From positions 6,138,001-6,202,000 of the forward strand of contig NC_012522.1 in assembly GCF_000010805.1 (NCBI RefSeq): a DNA stretch of 64,000 bases, written 5' to 3'. Shown here in pieces: positions 52,150 to 60,972 of the stretch. Numbering within the stretch: the first letter of the stretch is position 1; every line of letters starts with the position of its first letter. Source of the stretch: Rhodococcus opacus B4. Its GTDB lineage: Bacteria > Actinomycetota > Actinomycetes > Mycobacteriales > Mycobacteriaceae. The position numbers were made by a program, and so were the translations under genes. The notes beneath the pieces are model-generated. The model ran no database searches. It was not told the origin of the DNA and was given only the letters and a program-made list of their open reading frames with translations.

Positions 52150-54100
52150 CGGAGTCCTCGTGGTGGGGATGGTGGTGATCGCACGCCTCCGGGGTGGGGG
52201 CGACGTCGAGGGCGGGGTTGCGGTCGAAGAATCCAGCCGGTTTCAGCCAGAACGACACGGTGTCGGCGGGCATGATCGGCCAGTCCTCCGGCCGGGGAAT
52301 GTGGTGGATCCCGAACGTGTACCAGAGCACCACGTCGGTGTTCTCGATCGGGCGGTCGGCCGCGGTCCAGGCGGGAAGTCCGTGATCGACCTTGCTCTGG
52401 TTCACGAATTCCCCGGCGGGCCAGCGTTCGTCGGGGGAGTTGGGGGTCACCCAGACGGTGTGGCCGATCGCGCCGGTGCGCTGGAAGATCGGTGACGCCG
52501 GGTCGAACATCGACGGGATCGCGCTGCCGGGAACGAGTTTGTAGGCGGGGGCGGTGCCGAGCCCGGTGGTCGTGTTGTCGTTGACGACCTTCCACGCCCG
52601 CTGGCTCTGCCAGTCGAAGTCCTGGCGGCCCTCGAGTTCGGTCCGCAGCGGGGTGTTCTTCTGCCGCAGCGCGAGACCCAGGGGATTGTCCGGGCTCATC
52701 GGCACGATCTCGGTCTCGGTCGCGTACACCGTGTTCTCGGTGCCGTCGACGTCGAGATCGAGCCGGGCGACCAGGAAATGCTGGTGGAACGGCGCGTACG
52801 TGCGGTTGTCGACGAGCGTCCCGCTCGGGTGCTCACCACCTTCGGGGAAGTGGCTGACCACCATGATCCCGGTGGCACGGACCTCGCACTCGATGTTGCC
52901 GTCCTGGTAGAACCGCCAGTAGACGAGATACTCGTAGTTGGCGACCGTCACGTGCGTCGACACCGTCAGCCGCCGCATGCGGCGCACCTCGGCGCCGTCG
53001 TGGTCGACGTGCTTCCAGAGGACGGCGTTGTCCTCCTCGTGGATGCAGATCGCGTTCTCGATCGTGAACGGCACACCCTTGCTGTCGTGGAGGACGGCGT
53101 CGAGGTACCGGATCTCGCCGAGGCAGTCGCAGCCCAGGGTGAGGGAGGTGGTCATGAACCCGATGCCCCACTCGCCGATGTCGAAGGCGGTGCGACGGTA
53201 GTGGTCGGGACTGGTGTCGCGGTACGGCACCGCCATCTCCGCGAACGACATCCGGTTCGCGATCGAACGCACCCGGCCGTTGTCGTTGTACGTCACCGCG
53301 TGCAGGGTCATGCCCTCGCGGTAGTTGAACCCCACCCGCAGCGACCAGTTCTGCCATTCGAGTTTGTTGCCCTCGAGTGTGAACGACGGTCCCTCCGGCT
53401 GGACGATGTCCAACGGCTTCAACGGCGGCCGGGTGCTCGCGGCGCGGATCCGTTCCGGAATGTGCCGGGGCACGTACTCGCCCATGACCTCGGGACGTTC
53501 GACGCTGAACGTGTCCTCGATCTCGAGCAGTTCCATCTTGTTGACGTCGATGACGCAGTGGAAACCGTTGACCGGGCCCGCATACGGGTTGGCGCCCTCG
53601 GACGCCCGCACCCAGGTGTCCGACCAGCCGAGCCTGCGGCCCTTGTACTTCTCCGGGGTCACCGCGTCGCCGTACGTCCAGACGTCCATGAACACCAGGC
53701 TCATGTCCGTGACCCCGCGCTTCGCGAGCGCTGCGATCACGTCCGGGTGCGCGCGGAGGAAGGCGTCCGCCTCCTCCCATTCGTCGACCGTGAAATTCGC
53801 CTGGACGTCCGGGATGTGCTGCCAGGAGACCACGTTGTCTCCCGTCAGCGAGACGAGTGCCTTGTAGGTGTCTCCGCTTGCGCGGTCGAAGCACACGACG
53901 AGCGCCCGGCGGTCCGGGACGGTGCCCGACGTGTCGAACGCCGACACCGCGGCCTTGCCCGGTTCGGCGAGTTCGATCGACGCGAACCGCCAGCCGTCCC
54001 CGACCCCGTGTTCCCGGGCGAGGACGGCCGCGGCCTGCGCGAATTCGTCCGCCCCCAACGGGTCCAGAGGATGGAACGTGCCGGTGGTCGTCCGGGTCAT
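52142..54100 (-). CDS. Copper amine oxidase (topaquinone enzyme)
   Basis: 652 residues. The TPQ precursor is Tyr389 in VANYEY (N-Y-E/D). The catalytic base is probably Asp307 in YRRTAFDIGEWGIG; copper ligands are His439 and His441 (HQHF) and a third His near IHHIPRPEDWP. The enzyme oxidises primary amines to aldehydes, H2O2 and ammonia. In this operon, putrescine to 4-aminobutanal is the natural reading, although tyramine- or phenethylamine-type substrates are also common. No signal peptide, so it is cytosolic. Confidence 0.93.
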   Translation of the reverse strand: MTRTTTGTFHPLDPLGADEFAQAAAVLAREHGVGDGWRFASIELAEPGKAAVSAFDTSGTVPDRRALVVCFDRASGDTYKALVSLTGDNVVSWQHIPDVQANFTVDEWEEADAFLRAHPDVIAALAKRGVTDMSLVFMDVWTYGDAVTPEKYKGRRLGWSDTWVRASEGANPYAGPVNGFHCVIDVNKMELLEIEDTFSVERPEVMGEYVPRHIPERIRAASTRPPLKPLDIVQPEGPSFTLEGNKLEWQNWSLRVGFNYREGMTLHAVTYNDNGRVRSIANRMSFAEMAVPYRDTSPDHYRRTAFDIGEWGIGFMTTSLTLGCDCLGEIRYLDAVLHDSKGVPFTIENAICIHEEDNAVLWKHVDHDGAEVRRMRRLTVSTHVTVANYEYLVYWRFYQDGNIECEVRATGIMVVSHFPEGGEHPSGTLVDNRTYAPFHQHFLVARLDLDVDGTENTVYATETEIVPMSPDNPLGLALRQKNTPLRTELEGRQDFDWQSQRAWKVVNDNTTTGLGTAPAYKLVPGSAIPSMFDPASPIFQRTGAIGHTVWVTPNSPDERWPAGEFVNQSKVDHGLPAWTAADRPIENTDVVLWYTFGIHHIPRPEDWPIMPADTVSFWLKPAGFFDRNPALDVAPTPEACDHHHPHHEDSDD

Positions 54101-54137
54101 GATGTCTCCTCTGGTCGTGGGGTGGGCAGTTCGTGCT

Positions 54138-54179
54138 CGTGCGCCTTTTCGGTTGTGGTGGCTACCGAAAAGGCGCACG
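54138..54179. terminator. Hairpin element family B, copy 2, between gabT and amine oxidase genes
   Basis: Perfect 16-bp arms CGTGCGCCTTTTCGGT / ACCGAAAAGGCGCACG with a 10-base loop, in the 81-bp gap between the gabT stop (54182) and the amine oxidase start (54100), both on the minus strand. It closely matches the hairpin at 31639-31680. It could attenuate or process the operon mRNA, since the genes it separates are co-directional. Confidence 0.8.
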
Positions 54180-54181
54180 GG

Positions 54182-55522
54182 TCAGACGAGCGAGCGCACG
54201 ATCTGCTCGATGACGGTGAGGGCGTCGTCGAGCAGGTCGTCGCCGATGACCAGCGGCGGAAGCAGTCGGATGACGTTGCCGTACGTACCGCATGTCAGCA
54301 GAATGACACCTTGTGCGAGCGCGTGGGCGGCAATGGCCTTCGTCAGTTCGGCGTCCGGCTCGTTCGTGCCGGGCTTGACGAACTCCATCGCGAGCATCGC
54401 GCCGCGTCCGCGCACGTCACCGATGACCTCGACCTCGGCGGCGAGGGCCCGCAGCCGCGGCAGGACGGTGTCGCCGATGTGCTGTGCGCGAGCGGGCAGG
54501 TCGAACTTCCGCATGCTGTCGAGCGCGGCGAGCGCAGCGGCACACGCGACGGGGTTGCCGCCGTACGTGCCGCCCAGTCCACCGGGGTGCACCTTGTCGA
54601 GCAGTTCGGCGCGGCCCGTGATCGCGGACAGCGGCATGCCGCCCGCCATGCCCTTGGCCATCGTGATGATGTCCGGGACGATCTCCTCGTGCTCGCACGC
54701 GAACCACGCGCCGGTGCGGGAGAAACCGGTCTGCACCTCGTCGGCGATGAACACGACGCCGTTGGCGCGGGCCCAGTTCACCAGGGTGGGGAGGAATCCC
54801 TCGGCGGGAACGATGAATCCGCCCTCGCCCTGGATCGGCTCGATGATGATCGCCGCGAGTGAATCGGCGCCGATCTGCTTCTCCATCTGGCTGATGGCGC
54901 GCTGGGCGGCCTGCTCGCCGGTCAGTCCGTCCTGGTCCCGGTAGGGGTAGGACATGGGGAGCCGGTACACCTCGGGCGCGAACGGACCGAAGTGGGCCTT
55001 GTAGGGCATCGACTTGGCGGTGAGGGCCATCGTCAGGTTCGTACGACCGTGGTAGGCGTGGTCGAACGCGACGACGGCGTCGCGGCCGGTGGCGAGGCGA
55101 GCAACCTTGATCGCGTTCTCCACCGCCTCGGCGCCCGAGTTGAACAGGACGGTGCGCTTCTCGTGGTCGCCGGGGGTGAGGGCGGCGAGTTCCTCCGCCA
55201 CGCGGACGTAGCCCTCGTACGGGGTGACCATGAAACAGGTGTGGGTGAAGTGCCCGACCTGCTCTCGCACCGCCTCGGCGACGGCCGGATCGGACGCGCC
55301 CACGCTGGTGACCGCGATGCCCGAGCCGAGGTCGATCAGGGAGTTGCCGTCGACGTCGACGACCACACCACCGTCGGCATCCGCCGCGTACACGGGGACG
55401 CTGGAGCCGACGCCCGCGGCCACGGTGGCGCGGCGGCGAGCGGTGAGGGCCGCCGACTTCGGGCCGGGGAGCTCGGTGACCAGGGCGCGCTTCTGCGGCA
55501 GCCGGTACTGGATGTCGTTCAT
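54182..55522 (-). CDS. gabT: 4-aminobutyrate aminotransferase
   Basis: 446 residues, class III PLP aminotransferase. FIADEVQTGFSRTGAWFA is the cofactor-binding segment, and the Schiff-base lysine is in ITMAKGMAGGMPLSA. NSGAEAVENAIKVAR and FDHAYHGRTNLTMALT complete the pattern typical of GabT. It moves the amino group of GABA to 2-oxoglutarate, giving succinate semialdehyde for GabD. It lies 52 bp after the aldehyde dehydrogenase gene in the same operon. Confidence 0.94.
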   Translation of the reverse strand: MNDIQYRLPQKRALVTELPGPKSAALTARRRATVAAGVGSSVPVYAADADGGVVVDVDGNSLIDLGSGIAVTSVGASDPAVAEAVREQVGHFTHTCFMVTPYEGYVRVAEELAALTPGDHEKRTVLFNSGAEAVENAIKVARLATGRDAVVAFDHAYHGRTNLTMALTAKSMPYKAHFGPFAPEVYRLPMSYPYRDQDGLTGEQAAQRAISQMEKQIGADSLAAIIIEPIQGEGGFIVPAEGFLPTLVNWARANGVVFIADEVQTGFSRTGAWFACEHEEIVPDIITMAKGMAGGMPLSAITGRAELLDKVHPGGLGGTYGGNPVACAAALAALDSMRKFDLPARAQHIGDTVLPRLRALAAEVEVIGDVRGRGAMLAMEFVKPGTNEPDAELTKAIAAHALAQGVILLTCGTYGNVIRLLPPLVIGDDLLDDALTVIEQIVRSLV

Positions 55523-55574
55523 GATGGTGCAGTCCTCAGGGTCGTGACGTGGATGGGAATCGGTGGGTGCGACG

Positions 55575-57005
55575 TCAGTCGTTCGAGCTCATGACGTGCT
55601 TGATGCGGGTGTAGTCCTCGACGCCGTAGCCGGAGAGGTCCTTGCCGTATCCGGAGTACTTGAATCCGCCGTGCGGCATCTCCGCGACCAGCGGGATGTG
55701 GCAGTTGATCCAGACGGCACCGAAATCGAGTGCGGCGGAAAGTCGTTGCGTGACGCCGTGATCGTTGGTCCACACGCTCGACGCGAGACCGTACCGGACG
55801 TCGTTGGCCAGGGTCACGGCCTCCTTCTCGTCGGAGAAGCTCTGCACGGTGAGGATCGGACCGAACGTCTCCTCCTGCACGATGTCGTCGCGCTGGTCGA
55901 CGCCGGTGATCACGGTGGGTTCGAAGAAGAATCCCTGCTCCCCGGAACGCTTTCCGCCGGTGACGATCTTCGCGGACGCGGGGAGGTCGGCGATCTTGGA
56001 ACTGACCGCGTTGAAGTGGTTGACGTTGTTGAGCGGGCCGTAGAACGTGTCCGGGTCGTCGGGTAGGCCGGGCTTGAGGGTCTCGGCCTTGCGGACGAGG
56101 GCGTCGACGAGCTGGTCGTGGATGGACTCGTGGACGAGGACGCGGGTGGCGGCGGTGCAGTCCTGGCCGCCGTTGAAGAAGGCAGCCTCGGCGATGCCGC
56201 TCGCGGTCTTCTCGATGTCGACGTCGCCGAAGACGATCGCGGGTGCCTTGCCGCCCAGCTCGAGGTGGGCGCGCTTGAGCTGGCGGGCGGCGGAGACGGC
56301 GACGGCGATGCCGGCCCGCACGGATCCGGTGATCGACACCAGTCCGAGGGCGGGGTTCTCCACGAGGGTGGCGCCGGTCTCGCCGTTGCCGAGGACGACG
56401 TTGAAGACGCCGTCCGGGAGGATCCCCTTGGTCAGCCGGGCCAGGACGAGGGTGCTGTTGGGGGTGGTGTCGCTGGGCTTGAGGACGATCGTGTTGCCGG
56501 CCGCGAGCGCGGGGCCGATCTTCCACAGGGCCATCATGAACGGGTAGTTCCACGGGGTGACCTGGCCGACGACGCCGATCGGCTCGCGGCGCACGTAGGA
56601 GGTGAAGCCGTCCATGTACTCGCCGGCGGCCTTGCCCTCGAGCATGCGGGCCGCGCCGGCGAAGAAGCGGAGCTGGTCGGCGCCGACCTTGATCTCTTCG
56701 TCGGCGATGACCTGCTTGGGCTGCCCGGTGTTGCGGCACTCGGCCTCGACGAGTTCGTCGCTGTGCGCCTCGATCGCGTCGGCGAGCTTCAGCAACGCGG
56801 TCTGACGCACGCTCGGTGTGGTCTTGCCCCACGAGACGAAGGCCCGCTCGGCGGCCTCGACGGCCGCGTCCACATCGGCTTTGGTGGAGACGGGCGCCCG
56901 CCCGACGACGCTCTCGTCCACAGGATTGATCAAGTCCAGCGTCTCCGTCGCGGATGAGGCGACGAACTCACCGTTGATGTAGTTCTCGAGTACGTCGATC
57001 GACAT
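55575..57005 (-). CDS. Gamma-aminobutyraldehyde dehydrogenase (PatD/YdcW-like)
   Basis: 476 residues. The nucleophile is Cys in FNGGQDCTAATRVL, the base Glu in [36 protein letters not shown] is the cofactor region. GQDCTAA and ELGGKAP match gamma-aminobutyraldehyde and betaine-aldehyde dehydrogenases. It would oxidise 4-aminobutanal from the amine oxidase to GABA. The ATG at 57005 is 9 bp after GAGGAA; the upstream frame has no support. It is probably the first gene of the operon running to the permease at 48123. Confidence 0.9.
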   Translation of the reverse strand: MSIDVLENYINGEFVASSATETLDLINPVDESVVGRAPVSTKADVDAAVEAAERAFVSWGKTTPSVRQTALLKLADAIEAHSDELVEAECRNTGQPKQVIADEEIKVGADQLRFFAGAARMLEGKAAGEYMDGFTSYVRREPIGVVGQVTPWNYPFMMALWKIGPALAAGNTIVLKPSDTTPNSTLVLARLTKGILPDGVFNVVLGNGETGATLVENPALGLVSITGSVRAGIAVAVSAARQLKRAHLELGGKAPAIVFGDVDIEKTASGIAEAAFFNGGQDCTAATRVLVHESIHDQLVDALVRKAETLKPGLPDDPDTFYGPLNNVNHFNAVSSKIADLPASAKIVTGGKRSGEQGFFFEPTVITGVDQRDDIVQEETFGPILTVQSFSDEKEAVTLANDVRYGLASSVWTNDHGVTQRLSAALDFGAVWINCHIPLVAEMPHGGFKYSGYGKDLSGYGVEDYTRIKHVMSSND

Positions 57006-57131
57006 CGGTACCGGTTCCTCTCGTGGTTCGAAACATCTGAAAACAAGTGTGCGCTGTCTCACAAGCCGGAGGCAGCTGACAAAATGGTGAAAGACGCGCC
57101 CCCCGCCGCGCCGAGTTGTCCAACCCGGACG

Positions 57132-58805
57132 TCACCCGTGCGAGCAGGTGTGGCCGGCCGCGCCGGAACCGGCGAACGGCACGTCCGCGGGGACGCTCGC
57201 GACGGCGGCGTCGTACACGACCTCGCCGCCGACCAGGGTGAGGTCGGCCCGCTCGCCGAGGAGTTGTCCGGGCTCGAGCGCGTACAGGTCCGCCGACCAG
57301 ACGACCAGGTCGGCGTGGGCGCCGGGTCGGATCACGCCGAGTTCGTCCTCGGCGTGCCAGGCCCAGGCGCCGCCGCGGGTGTATGCCCGCAACGCCGAAT
57401 CCAGGTCCATCCGTTCGCGTGGGGTCCAGTCGGTCAAGCCGTCCAGACCCGAGCGGGTGAGGGCGGAGTAGAGGCCGACGAGCGGATCCATCTCCCCGAC
57501 CTGCCAGTCGCTGGAGAATGCCAGCGCCGCCCCCGACTCGGCGAGCGAACGGAAGCGCCACGCCCGGTCCCACCGGTCCTCGCCGACGTTCTCCATCCAC
57601 GTCCCCGCGACGAGGTCGGGCGAGCAGTGCCGCGGCTGCATCGCCGCGACCACACCGAGGTCCCGGAACCGGGGAAGGTCCTCGGGGTGGAGGCACTCGA
57701 CGTGGACGATGCCGTGCCGCCGGTCGGTCGTGCCGTTCACGCGGGCGGCGTGCTCGATCGAGTCCAGCGCGAGCCGGATGCCCCAGTCGCCGGTCGCGTG
57801 CGTGTGCGTCTGGAAGCCGAGACGGTCGAGTTCGGTGAGCATCGCGGTGAACTCCTGCGGCGGCAGGCTCGGCGCTCCGCGATGACCCGGCCGGTTCGCG
57901 TAGTCGGACAGCATCGCGGCGGTGTGCGGCTCGATCACGTCGTCGGCGTACAGCTTGACCGGCCCGAGCCGGAGCATGTCGTCGACCGGTGCGCCGTCGA
58001 CGGCCTCCCGCAGGTCCCGGCGGAACGCGGCGTCGGCGCCGACCGGGTGGAACAGGGCGGTGATCACCCGCGACTGCATCCGTCCCTCGGCGCGTGCCCG
58101 GTACATCAGGTCGAGTTCGGCCAGCGGGACCTGCGGTTCGACGACGGTGGTGATTCCGCTCGCCGTCGCCATCTCCAGGCTGGACGTGATCCGACGATAG
58201 CGGCGGTCGGGGGAGTACATCGGGATGTCGCGCTGCAGACCGGCCAGGCCGGCCCGCGTCATCGCGCTGGTGTAGAAGTCCGTGACCCAGCCGGTGGGCA
58301 GGCCGTTGTCGTCGAATTCCGGTCTTCCCCAGGGAATCTGGGTGCCGCGGTCGATGCCGAGCCTCCGCAGTGCGGCGTCGTTCAGCCACACCGAGTGCTG
58401 GTCGTAGGTGGTGATGAACACCGGGCGGTCCGTGACGCCGCGGAGGTCGTCGGCGTTCGGCCGGCGCCCGGCAACCACGGAGTAGACGGCGTTCTCGGCG
58501 CAGATCCAGTCGAGGTCGGGGCGGGCGGCCGCGTGCGCGCCGATCCGCCGCCGGACCTCCGGGAGGTCCTGTGCGCCTTCGAGACTCACCGCGTCGGGGT
58601 CGAATCCGAGGAGCAGGTGGTTGTGGCTGTCGATGATGCCGGGGGTGACCAGCCGGCCTCGCAGGTCGATGGTCCGCCGGGCGGGCGGGGCGTCCTCGGT
58701 GGTCCCGACGTACCGGATCCGGCCGTCCGCGATGCCGACGGCCTCGGCCCGGCCGGGCGCGTCGAACGTGCGCACGACGCCGTTGTTCAGCAGTAGGTCG
58801 AGCAT
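57132..58805 (-). CDS. YtcJ-type amidohydrolase
   Basis: 557 residues, amidohydrolase superfamily (Amidohydro_3 / NfdA-like). Metal ligands are in the DSHNHLLLG segment after strand 1 and in THTHATGDWG; a carboxylate is in FSSDWQVGEMDPL, and the N- and C-terminal strands form the small beta domain. Relatives hydrolyse N-substituted amides, formamides or imides; the substrate is not predictable. It is coupled by a 1-bp overlap (TGATG) to the APC permease upstream, which probably imports the compound it cleaves. Confidence 0.85.
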   Translation of the reverse strand: MLDLLLNNGVVRTFDAPGRAEAVGIADGRIRYVGTTEDAPPARRTIDLRGRLVTPGIIDSHNHLLLGFDPDAVSLEGAQDLPEVRRRIGAHAAARPDLDWICAENAVYSVVAGRRPNADDLRGVTDRPVFITTYDQHSVWLNDAALRRLGIDRGTQIPWGRPEFDDNGLPTGWVTDFYTSAMTRAGLAGLQRDIPMYSPDRRYRRITSSLEMATASGITTVVEPQVPLAELDLMYRARAEGRMQSRVITALFHPVGADAAFRRDLREAVDGAPVDDMLRLGPVKLYADDVIEPHTAAMLSDYANRPGHRGAPSLPPQEFTAMLTELDRLGFQTHTHATGDWGIRLALDSIEHAARVNGTTDRRHGIVHVECLHPEDLPRFRDLGVVAAMQPRHCSPDLVAGTWMENVGEDRWDRAWRFRSLAESGAALAFSSDWQVGEMDPLVGLYSALTRSGLDGLTDWTPRERMDLDSALRAYTRGGAWAWHAEDELGVIRPGAHADLVVWSADLYALEPGQLLGERADLTLVGGEVVYDAAVASVPADVPFAGSGAAGHTCSHG

Positions 58806-60235
58806 CAGCAGATCTCCTCGGGGGCGGCGTCGAGCAGCAGCAGGTGGGTGTTCTTGCGCGGTCGCAGGTACAGGGCGTAGTAGACGAAGCCGGCGGCGAC
58901 GAGTCCGAGCGAGATGCCGAGGCTGAGCCACTGCTCCGGGTCGAGCAGGGTGACGACGAAGACGAGGCCGAGCGCGGCGATGCAGATTCCCGGGGCGAGG
59001 GGCCAGAGCGGCATGCGGTAGCCGGCGCGGGCTTCTCCGCCGCGGCGGTGTCTGATCGCGGCCAGCGCGATGAACAGGTACGTGAACATGAGGGTCGACC
59101 CGGTGGCGGTGAGCAGCACGTCCAGGGGGACGAAGCACGCGGCGAACGCGATGGCGCCCATCACGACGGTGGCGAGCACGGGGACACGGCCCTTGGTGCT
59201 GACGGCCTGCAGCGGCGCCGCGACCGTCTGCGGCAGGGCGCGATCGCGAGCGGCGGCGTAGAGCAGCCGGCCCGCCTGCAGCGTGATCGCGATGATGGCG
59301 TTGATCACGGCGAGGGCGATCGAGAGCAGAACCACCATCGCGACGGCGTGACCGGCGCGTTCGGTGAGGAAGGCCTCCACGGGAAGGCTGGAGCCGAAGA
59401 GTTCGGTCTGGGAGCGGGCGCCGACCATGATCGCGATCAGCGGAACGAGTTCGGTGGCGACGGTGATGACGGCGCTCCAGATGACGGCCTTCGCGATCGA
59501 GCGGGCCGCGTTCTTGGTCTCCTCGGCGAAGTAGACGGCGCCGCCGTACCCGTTGTACGCGAAGATGCCCTGGGTGACGGCCAGCATCAGTCCGGAGATC
59601 GCGAGCGGTGCGAGGGTGCCGGTGGCCGGGTCGAGGACCTCCGGGCTGAGCAGGCTCGTCAGCGGCCGCTCCATGTGGACGAAGCCGAGGACGGTGAGCA
59701 GGCCCAGCGCCGCCATCTCGACGCCGAGGAAGACCCCGGTGAGCCAGGCGTTCGTCCGGATGTCGAAACACGCGGTCACGGTGGTGATCACGACCACGAC
59801 CAGCGCGGTCTGCTGCGGCGACAGTCCGTGGATCGCGACTCCCAGGTAGTCGGCGACCCCGAGGGCGAAGACCGCGATGATCAGCGGCAGCGAGATGAGG
59901 CTGATGAAGAACGTCGCGACGCCGAAGGCCGGGCCGAGTGCCCGCGACACCAGCGAGTAGTCGCCGCCGGCAACGGGATACGCGGAGGCGAGTTCGGCGT
60001 AGCAGAACGCGATCAGGATGCTGACGACGCCGGCGACGAGAAACGCCCAGAAGACGCCGGTGCCGAACAGGGCGAGGGCCGAGCCGCCGAGGATGAAGAC
60101 ACTCGACGCCGGTGAGATCGACGACAGGGTGATGAGGATGTTTCCGCCGACGCCGATGCTGCGGGAGAGCGAGGCCTCGTACGTGCCGGACGGGGTGGTG
60201 GAAGTGACGGTCGGAGGCCGGGCGGTCTGGTCCAT
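58805..60235 (-). CDS. APC superfamily permease paired with amidohydrolase
   Basis: 476 residues with about 12 membrane helices. The first begins SIGVGGNILITLSSISPASSVFILGGSAL, with the helix 1 break typical of APC carriers. It is divergent from a TetR gene across an 18-bp perfect palindrome and translationally coupled to the amidohydrolase. It is not closely similar to the permease at 48123. It would carry an amino acid, amide or amine; the operon logic suggests the amidohydrolase substrate. Confidence 0.87.
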   Translation of the reverse strand: MDQTARPPTVTSTTPSGTYEASLSRSIGVGGNILITLSSISPASSVFILGGSALALFGTGVFWAFLVAGVVSILIAFCYAELASAYPVAGGDYSLVSRALGPAFGVATFFISLISLPLIIAVFALGVADYLGVAIHGLSPQQTALVVVVITTVTACFDIRTNAWLTGVFLGVEMAALGLLTVLGFVHMERPLTSLLSPEVLDPATGTLAPLAISGLMLAVTQGIFAYNGYGGAVYFAEETKNAARSIAKAVIWSAVITVATELVPLIAIMVGARSQTELFGSSLPVEAFLTERAGHAVAMVVLLSIALAVINAIIAITLQAGRLLYAAARDRALPQTVAAPLQAVSTKGRVPVLATVVMGAIAFAACFVPLDVLLTATGSTLMFTYLFIALAAIRHRRGGEARAGYRMPLWPLAPGICIAALGLVFVVTLLDPEQWLSLGISLGLVAAGFVYYALYLRPRKNTHLLLLDAAPEEIC

Positions 60236-60276
60236 GGGGTTGTCCGTTCGGGGAGGGGACGAGGAGCGAATAGTTT

Positions 60277-60294
60277 TTTGACGGATCCGTCAAA
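60277..60294. promoter_or_regulatory. Palindromic operator between permease and TetR gene
   Basis: TTTGACGGATCCGTCAAA, an 18-bp perfect palindrome, 41 bp from the permease start and 45 bp before the TetR ATG. It is unrelated to the AACGAAT-type operator. It is the likely site of the adjacent TetR protein, controlling both directions. Confidence 0.7.
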
Positions 60295-60339
60295 CAACTG
60301 GGCCGAGTGTCACAGATCACGTCCGCTAGTGTCAACGGC

Positions 60340-60963
60340 ATGGCGCGACCGAACACTCAGAAGCAGCGGCGTTCCGAACTCATCGAGGCCACGCTGCAGG
60401 CGGGATCCGCGCACGGGCTCAGGTCGCTGTCGCTGACCGACGTCGCGAAACGGGCGGGCCTGACACGGGGTGCGCTGCTCTACTATTTCGACGATCTGGA
60501 TTCGCTTCTCGCCGAGGCGCATCGGGCGGGCACCGAGCGCTACTGCGACCTCCGGGACGAGGCGGTGGCCGCGCAGTCGTCGTACGCGGCCAAGCTGCGC
60601 ACGGCGATCGACGCCGGACTGCCGAGCGGACCCGACGACACCCTGATGCGGCTGCTCTACGAATTCGACTTCATGACGGGCACTTCGGCGCTGCACGACG
60701 AATTGGTCCAGAAGATGTATCTGCGACAGCTGGCGACGTATCGGGCCATCCTCGGCGACGGGCACGGTGCGGGGGAGTTCGCCGTGCGCGGCGACATCGA
60801 CCAGGCGGCCATGAACCTGGTGGCGCTCGAGGACGCGTACGGGCTGCACATCGTCGGGGGCAACAGCCTCATCACCGTCGACGTCGCGCGCACGGCCATG
60901 CTGGGATTCTGCGAACAGATCGGCTGCGGCGTCACGGAAGACGCCGCAGCCGAGAGGGGCTGA
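60340..60963 (+). CDS. TetR family transcriptional regulator
   Basis: 207 residues. The HTH is LTDVAKRAGLTRGALLYYFDDLDSLLAEA (about 28-56); the C-terminal half is helical. The ATG at 60340 gives the usual short N-terminus (MARPNTQKQRR). It is divergent from the permease-amidohydrolase operon with a perfect palindrome between, so it probably represses that operon and itself. It converges with the second amidohydrolase gene after 9 bp. Confidence 0.88.
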   Translation: MARPNTQKQRRSELIEATLQAGSAHGLRSLSLTDVAKRAGLTRGALLYYFDDLDSLLAEAHRAGTERYCDLRDEAVAAQSSYAAKLRTAIDAGLPSGPDDTLMRLLYEFDFMTGTSALHDELVQKMYLRQLATYRAILGDGHGAGEFAVRGDIDQAAMNLVALEDAYGLHIVGGNSLITVDVARTAMLGFCEQIGCGVTEDAAAERG

Positions 60964-60972
60964 ACGGGACGG

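Noticed and set aside
57132-60356. A 1074-residue fusion of permease and amidohydrolase
   Set aside because: The permease lies in another frame with its own stop overlapping the amidohydrolase ATG; the long frame over the permease is a shadow.
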